Made by a program: the position numbers and the translations under genes. The notes under the pieces were generated by a model that saw only the letters and a program-made list of their open reading frames with translations, was not told the origin of the DNA and searched no databases. A stretch of DNA of 64,000 bases from Raphanus sativus. Its lineage: Eukaryota; Streptophyta; Magnoliopsida; Brassicales; Brassicaceae. The stretch lies in contig NC_079515.1 of the NCBI RefSeq assembly GCF_000801105.2, positions 2,852,001-2,916,000 of the forward strand, given 5' to 3'. Positions 57,742 through 64,000 of the stretch are shown piece after piece. Within the stretch, counting starts at the first letter, position 1, and each line of letters opens with the position of its first letter.

Positions 57742-58628
57742 TTAACAGATATACAGTGCTGAATAACCTTTTATAATGCTCCAATCTAAAACTAAACAGT
57801 ATTAAAAACAACTTTAATTTTCGTTAAAAAAAAATCAAATTTCATATTCTGTTTATAAAAAAATAGTGATATTAAAACACTTATTGTTGAAAAATAGATG
57901 TTGTTACATTTTTTTCTTACAAAATTATCCATTAAACTTATATAATCAAGTCTTTTAACCTTTTCTGTGACATAATAGAGCGCAAAAAATTTTTACCAAC
58001 TCCAACTTCGAAATACTTTATTCAGCTGCGGTGATCATCACCGGAATAGTAGACAATATATGTTAAGAAATTCTATGTTTTTAGTAACAGTTCTCCATTT
58101 TTCAAAAAATTGAATACTTCAATAGGCTTTCGAACTTTTTTTGGGTATTGATTTTCAAACAATGACTTCCAATAAAAAAATCATCACCAGCTATGTGTGA
58201 ATGTGTACCACTCCTTAACAAAAGGTTTCAATTTCAAGCATGATGGTATTAGTGTACTCTCACTTGTATTTGTTATCTTTTTAAAACAAACAAAAATTTA
58301 ATAGTTTTTTTCATATTTTTATTAGAATTGTTCAAATCTAAATTCATGGGAACTAGAACTTAATTCATGAGCGTGTTGAGGTAATCAGTCTTAAAAATTT
58401 AGCTACAATTTTTTTTTGTTTACGGATACTAATAAGATTACTTTTACAAAAGATATATCCTATTAATTTGGATGTTTTAATCCGAAGTTTGGATGGCTTA
58501 CCCTTATGTGTATATATATATAAATATATGGCAAGGCATATTAATGAAACTTTCTTTTGTCAGCATCAGGAGGGGTTAGGTATTAGTATTAGCATGTATT
58601 ATCTTTCAAATGAGAGAAATGGCTTTTT

Positions 58629-58671
58629 AAACGTTACTTCGACTGAAAAAAAAAAAACGTTACTTCGAGTG
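58629..58671. repeat. Micro-insertion: nine A between 17-bp direct repeats
   Basis: AAACGTTACTTCGACTG (58629-58645) and AAACGTTACTTCGAGTG (58655-58671) differ by one base and are separated only by A residues. Confidence 0.65.
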
Positions 58672-59114
58672 ATTTTATTATAAGAAAATACATCTACTGC
58701 GTTAGGAGGACTTGAAGGATCAGCATGAGGAGCAGCGTAGTAAATCTTTCAACTACATGCGAACGTGCAAAGGAAGTTTACGCACTTCGTTTAGCTAGTA
58801 GATGTAATGACACTTAAGTACATTTTTCTTGAGAAATATGCTTGATGCGTCCCACATGAGTTTTCATATGCACAAAGAGTGTTAGATTTTCGTATTTGGT
58901 AGACTTTAGAGTTTACATGATAGGCTTGTGCGGATGGTGCGCGAGGTCTCTTACAAAAGTTTTTCAAACAAACACAATGATATAATTATAATCCTTGCTC
59001 GGAAATTCAGTAGACGCTACGTGTGCGGTCAGGTAGCGCCTAGCACCAAATCAATTAATTCAGAAATTAATCGGCGGTTTTATTTAGCTTCTCTATAATA
59101 TATTTACATTATAA

Positions 59115-59200
59115 TTCGTAACGATAGTGTGGTGCAGTGGTAAGTGCCCTTTCATTTAACAGAGGAACCCGAGTTTGCGTGTCAGAAAATACATTTTAAT
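59115..59200 (+). mobile_element. Possible SINE remnant
   Basis: GTGTGGTGCAGTGGTAAG resembles a tRNA-like A-box start, and GGAACCCGAGTTTGCGTGTC a decayed B box. No clear tail or target duplication. Confidence 0.4.
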
Positions 59201-59831
59201 AGTATTTTTATGTTTCTTTTTAACGAAAGATAGAACCGTAATTTACATATCATATTCCCCTTTAATTTTTAGATCTTTACAACTGTGAAAACGTGACGGC
59301 TATAGAATTTTGACGGTTTCTAAAATAATTTTCTTCATTTTTCTTGTTGTTTTTGCCAAAAATTCACAAATATAAAGTAGATTATTAGATTTATAGGTTC
59401 AAATAAGTAAAAAATATTGTTGTTTTTAATCCGATTTTTTTAGCGCATAGCTTCAATTCGCCACGGTTTCTCACTCTATAGCGATTTTTCGGCCGGCCGT
59501 TAAATCGGCTAGGTGACCGAGTTTTACATTTTAGAACAGGGATCTAATATAGAATTATGTTGAATTATACATGTATTAAAAATATGAAAAAGATAAGACC
59601 TAAATTATTCAATGATGTCCTCCTTTATTAAATAAAAGTTTAAACATTCTCGCATGATTCGAATCGTACATTAATTACTACTCAGTCATTAGTCACTCTT
59701 TAGCTGGTAAACTCCAAGCGTAAAGGGACTATTGCCTATTTATTCGACAAAAAAAAACTTGACATAATTTAATACTCCATCTAATGGAATCATCTCCACC
59801 AGATCGGATGAAAGCTTGGTGGGCAAGCGAA

Positions 59832-61846
59832 TTATTTTTTATCCGGTTTACATTCTTCGGTGCAAGCCGGTGGAATCATTTTCCCGGTGACAATAGGCTT
59901 GACGTTAGAACATGCCGAGACAGCTGCACCCTCTTTACCGCTGCTGACCAAGTTTATGTCAGACAAAGTAACTTTTTGGCAAGGAGCGCCTGGACTGCAG
60001 TTTAGTTGCACAGCAATCTTTGTTGATGATGTGCCATGAATGTTCTTGAAGTTCAGGTTCTCCAACTGTACTTTTGATGCCTGCACACATATTAATTAAG
60101 TAGAGATTTTAAACGCTTGGTCAAATATTCACTATAAATGATTGTTTAAGTTGAAAGTCCATGATTACTAAAGTGTGTTCCAGATATACCAAAGATTTTG
60201 ATTCAGTTACATACCCCACTTTTGCATTTGCCATGAGGGCAGTACACTTGGTCGATGAGAACGGGCAAGCTAACATTGTCCATGGTGATATCTTCAAAAA
60301 TAACGTTGGAGACGAGACCAGGGGGAGATCCAGGCCATGTTTTGATACGAACACCATTATCGGTATGCTTAATGATGCATTTACGAATGGTGATTCCTTT
60401 CACTGGTTGCTCATTAGGGTGCTTTCCAAGACTTCCGATGGAAAGACCGTGTCCTGGTCCACATTCTACGCCCTCGACAAGTAAATTTTCAGTACCGCCT
60501 CCAATGGAAATGCAGTCATCTCCGGTTCTAATCTTTGACCCTCTTATGGTGACGCCTACGGACTTTCCGACGTGGATACCATCGGTGTTGAGACTCTCAG
60601 GTGGTGCCTCAATATGAACATCTGTAAGAGTTACGTTGTTGCATTGATGGATGTTCATGTGGAATAGTTTGCTGTTTGTTGATGTTATGCCGGAAATTTG
60701 CGAGTTAGTGAGTTGCGTAAGTCGGATGTTCTGTTACCAAAGCACACACACATATATACTTTGTAAACGAATATTTAGAAAGCGAGTCAAAGTCTAGTGA
60801 TTAAAAAAAGACATTTATAAAAAAAAAAAAAAAGACATTTTAAACCTAGTTGAAAGTGCTTACGATGGGGAGATTGTTGCATTTGCCGGTTTGTTTGCAG
60901 TCATTGACCTTCCAAGCCACTGAGCCTTGACCGTCAAAAATGGCTCCGTTTCCATTCAAAATGAAGCCCTCGAGTTTTTTGAAATTAACCCATCCACTAT
61001 GCGGTTTTCGGGTAGTGACAGCAGATGGAGCCTTAAGATTGCCTTGCATTTCGAAAGTGATGGGACTTTTGCTTGGACCTTCGAGTTCTAAGGTTTCCAC
61101 CATGTAGTCACCCTTTGGCACTAAAATCGTTGTTGGTGTTGTTGCTGCAATTGCTTTTTTCCATACATCCATAAATGCCTATAATAATACCATATTGTCG
61201 ACACAACCACAATACTCTTTACGTAAAAAAAAAACATAATAATAAGAGGGAAGAAAACGTAGTATAATAAATAAAAAAGATTTGGTTTACGTACCGCACT
61301 GTCATCAGTTTTGCCATCTCCTTTAGCTCCACTTGCTTTAACATCCATTGATGGACCGCTTGGCGCGCCTCCTTTGATTCCCAACTTATCACCAATAGGT
61401 GCAACAGCTCCTTTGATTTTACCTGATGCAGCCGAGGCAGCAGAAGCGACAGATGCAGCTGAGGCAGAAGATGCGTTAGATGCAGCTGATGCAACCGACG
61501 CAGCAGCTCCTTTGACTTTGTCTTTTATTTTGGAACCGATAGATGCATCTTTTTCATCTTTTGCATCTTTTGAATCTTTTCCATCTTTTGCATCTTTTCC
61601 ATCTTTTGAATCTTTTCCATCTTTTGCATCTTTTGCATCTTTTCCATCCTTTCCATCTTTTGCATCTTTTCCATCTTTTGCATCTTTCCCATCTTTTCCA
61701 TCTTTTATAGGATTATCGTCTTCACTTAAGTTTCTTGGGACTCCAGCATCTTTTTCTTTGAGATCCTTGGCAGCCTTTGCTACTGAGATGGCCAAAACCA
61801 CTAGTAGTACAACAAACAACGCCTTTGGTTTACGCATGCGGACCAT
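59832..61846 (-). CDS. Polygalacturonase (GH28), copy C, with a Lys-Asp-X and Ala/Ser-rich N-terminal insert
   Basis: Four exons on the minus strand; exon 1 is about 61846-61294. Seen: signal peptide ([17 protein letters not shown]), then 18 consecutive Lys-Asp-X triplets (X = Gly, Ala, Ser or Glu; 61544-61705), then [12 protein letters not shown], an Ala/Ser-rich stretch of about 35 residues (61418-61510), and only then the GH28 domain ([17 protein letters not shown]). The four active-site motifs are intact: [25 protein letters not shown] and RIKTW. The C-terminus is [11 protein letters not shown]. Copies A and B have only a short Gly/Pro linker at this place. I infer a secreted pectin-degrading enzyme. 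The insert is open in frame through its whole length, so it is maintained as coding. The upstream TATA position reads TACAAAAC rather than TATAAAAC. Confidence 0.93.
60803..60840. repeat. Micro-duplication with A tract in copy C intron 2
   Basis: AAAAAAAGACATTT at 60803-60816 and 60827-60840 with AT plus eight A between. It could be polymerase slippage; the A runs make boundaries ambiguous. Confidence 0.45.
61544..61705 (-). repeat. Coding minisatellite of 9-bp units (18 copies) in polygalacturonase C
   Basis: Eighteen 9-bp units encode Lys-Asp-X; K is AAA and D is GAT in nearly every unit, and only the third codon varies. The near-uniform codons show recent repeat expansion rather than slow amino-acid convergence. 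Confidence 0.88.
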
Positions 61847-63241
61847 TTTTATTGTAGTTTACCTTATTGATACTTATAATTTTTTTTTGTAGCTTCTTTT
61901 TATGTTTATCCTCTTTTTTGTTTTTGTTTTCTGATTTGTTCTGATGAGTCGAGAGCTCGTTTTGTAGTGGAGCACAAGGAGTCTGAAAACCACAAACTAA
62001 TAATAGTATCGAATTTGAGATGAGAGAATTATGCGTGATCCTATTGATTTGGTGCGTTTTCTATTTATGGAGTTATAAATACAAACGAAGGATTCGTGGA
62101 AATGATGGTTAATGGGCTTAGACTTTACGATAATTAAGTAAATGGGCCCAACCTGAAGGATAGTTGATGCGCTCGTGTGTTGACGAACGATGGACTAAAA
62201 CGATACCATTTTATTTTAGAGTATACCAGTAAAACCCTATAAGACAAGACAGACATGGAGAGCTAGCATACTATCTTCAGACTACTTGGCAATGCTGTAT
62301 ACTATGGTTGTAAAATCAAAACCCAGCCTCTCAGCTTTCTTTACATGTTAGATTAGCATTGGTAGGATTGATTCAGGGTTTTTGACCATACCTAGTTATA
62401 TCATTCAACACCTCACCTGAGCTAAGAGTTGGGAAAGGAAAAAAATCATTAGAGAGCGACTATATATGGTTTCAGTTTGTTTTGAGGCTACGTTAGATCT
62501 GATATGTATTTGAAAGTGAGTCAAGATTCTCAGTGATGAAAGAAGAAGAATTATCTTAATTACAATGATTTATGAGAAAAGTGAGATGAAAAGCTTTGTT
62601 AATAAGGATTCTCTAATTTCTGAAAGTAATAGTGACTAGAAGAAGACGGTAAGTTGGTAATAAGCAATCTTTACATTATTTTACCACTTTTTTTTTGTAA
62701 GTTTGACAATTTTCTAAAAACTAGTAACTAAAGGAAGCACTGCTTCTTAGTGAAATACATGCTACCAAGTGTTTTAAATTTTAAAATGATGCCCTAAGCC
62801 AATGTTTCTTTTTTTATAAAGGAAGATGATTTACGTCATGTGTAACAAAGATGATTTACGTGACCAATACCCAAACAAGCTAGCATATGATTCAGATTAG
62901 AGATATCAATTGGAAGTATGTGCGAAAATCTGTTAGGTTTTAGATCAGTGTCCTCATAAATGCTGAGATAAGGATTTTACAACCATAAATAGTGACAATC
63001 GCTGTAAAGTGTGGTCTATTAAATCACATTATTTGAAACAAACCGATTGAATCAAATAGCTTTTTTTGCTGCATATGATTATTGATTAGATAGAATGTTT
63101 ACATCATTTAATTGCATTTTTATGTTTTGGAAAATAAGATATTTAAGAACTGATTCTTAATTTTTTTAGTTAAAAGTTAAGAGATGGTTTTTTATAGTTA
63201 GCTAAGAACTTCACGCTAAAAAGTTCCAGATAAACATGTTC
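61847..63241. other. Copy C promoter and intergenic DNA
   Basis: The leader is A-rich on the minus strand (T-rich plus, 61880-61930). TACAAAAC (plus 61959-61966) replaces the TATAAAAC of copies A and B. Beyond 62100 I see ordinary A+T-rich intergenic DNA with no gene. Confidence 0.45.
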
Positions 63242-63244
63242 TTA

Positions 63245-63504
63245 GGCCATCCGCATTAGCGGATTATGGCACGGAGTCTAAGAAAAAAAATATTAAAATA
63301 AAGTAAAATCAATGAATTCGCCCCTTGCAGTATCATTGGGAAGAGGCGATATCATGTGGATTTTGTGGACCCCACGACACGTGGTGGCCCACGATTGGTC
63401 CAACTATTATTATTAATTTTTTTTTTTTGGTAAAAACAAACGAAAAAAGGTAATAAAAGTCAACACATGATGAATCTCGGCACGCATCGTTGATGCTGAT
63501 GCTC
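63245..63504. mobile_element. PIF/Harbinger-like MITE, about 260 bp
   Basis: TTA flanks both ends (63242-63244 and 63505-63507). The ends are imperfect inverted repeats: GGCCATCCGCATTAGCGGAT, and GAGCATCAGCATCAACGATG for the right end on the minus strand. A 3-bp TTA duplication with GC-containing ends is typical of PIF/Harbinger MITEs. No coding capacity. Confidence 0.6.
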
Positions 63505-63536
63505 TTAGTCTCTTCCCTCGGAAAGACGCTTCATTC

Positions 63537-64000
63537 TAGGGCTGGGCAAAAAATCCGAACCTGAAAAACCAAACCGAACCCGATCCGAAAAAGTAGCACC
63601 GAATCTGAACCGAAATTGATTAAATATCCGAACGGGTTCAAAATTTCGGTATTTAAAGAACCGAAACCGAACCCGATCCGAACCAAAGTATTGTGGGTAC
63701 CCGAATGTATCCGAAATAAATTTATATACTTAAATATATACATTATTTTTATATATAAGGTATATTAAAAATATTAAAAATATATAAGATACCTTTAAGT
63801 TTTCCAAAATACTCGAAAAATATATGCAAATAAACAAAAGTAAATGTTTAAATAGCTAAAGTATACTAAAAACACCAAAATAGTTAAATATCTATTGATT
63901 CTTTATCCATATATTCAAAGAAAACCAATTTATATGTTAAATTAAAATATTTTGACATATATATTATGAAAATTTATATGTGATATATTATCTCTCTTAT
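63537..64000. mobile_element. hAT-type element of the TAGGNNTGGGCA family, cut by the window edge
   Basis: It begins TAGGGCTGGGCAAAAAATCC, sharing the terminal pattern of the element at 45698-46334, and is followed by the same kind of CCGAACCCGATCCGAA-rich subterminal text. The right end lies outside the window, so the target duplication cannot be checked. Confidence 0.6.

Larger units (their letters stand above)
57751..59831. other. Intergenic interval between units B and C
   Basis: It holds a micro-insertion (58629-58671), a SINE-like remnant (59115-59200) and a region with weakly inverted ends (CCTTGCTC at 58993, GAACAGGG near 59541) whose inner text (GGTAGCGCCTAGCACC, GGCTAGGTGACCGAG) resembles common Brassicaceae repeats. 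From about 59640 the sequence is related to the left flanks of units A and B (ACTACTCAGTCATTAGTCACTC). No gene recognised. Confidence 0.45.

Noticed and set aside
61311..61892. 193-codon plus-strand frame rich in Phe, Ala and Ser opposite polygalacturonase C
   Set aside because: It is the antisense shadow of the Lys-Asp-X minisatellite and the Ala-rich segment.

Overview
This is nuclear DNA from a flowering plant of the mustard family (Brassicaceae), most likely Brassica or a close relative. The genes are split by short GT-AG introns. From memory, their products, order and strands follow one stretch of Arabidopsis thaliana chromosome 3, about At3g07660 to At3g07850; that synteny is my recollection, not a search result. 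Neighbours expected from that order (a SET-domain methyltransferase gene near 2 kb and OBERON1 near 31.5 kb) are absent, as expected in a polyploid-derived, gene-losing Brassica subgenome. Layout, 1-41.6 kb: thirteen compact single-copy genes. They are a GBF-interacting-protein-1-like gene (partial, -), p24 cargo receptor (+), NAD glycerol-3-phosphate dehydrogenase (+), chloroplast ABC1K7-type kinase (-), kelch protein related to nitrile specifiers (+), an acidic repeat protein of unknown role (+), ADA2A (-), RRP42 exosome subunit (+), a small SAM-domain protein (+), mitochondrial HSP90 (+), an intronless ESS2/DGCR14 homologue (+), thymidine kinase TK1A (-) and a two-RRM glycine-rich RNA-binding protein (+). 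They are housekeeping genes from different pathways and do not form a functional cluster. Layout, 42-64 kb: a transposon-rich accessory region carrying three tandem polygalacturonase genes (A, B, C, all -), the kind expressed in pollen. A and B sit in duplicated units about 11 kb apart. Their gene bodies, introns included, are almost identical while the flanks of the same units are clearly diverged, which points to recent gene conversion. Gene C is older and has a strange insert between the signal peptide and the enzyme domain: 18 Lys-Asp-X triplets followed by an Ala/Ser-rich stretch. Mobile DNA is unusually readable here. I could read exact ends and target-site duplications for hAT elements (8 bp), Mutator-like elements (9 bp), SINEs (12-17 bp) and a PIF/Harbinger-like MITE (3 bp), plus two Helitron-like elements with TC...CTAG ends. 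Two 1745-bp copies of one Mutator-like element lie about 550 bp apart, one of them inside a Helitron. There is also a recurring class of micro-insertions: 9-17 nt, mostly an A or T tract plus a few bases, flanked by 10-17-bp direct repeats. In one case a paralogous copy shows the empty site. I see no CRISPR array, rRNA gene, intact tRNA gene or viral sequence.
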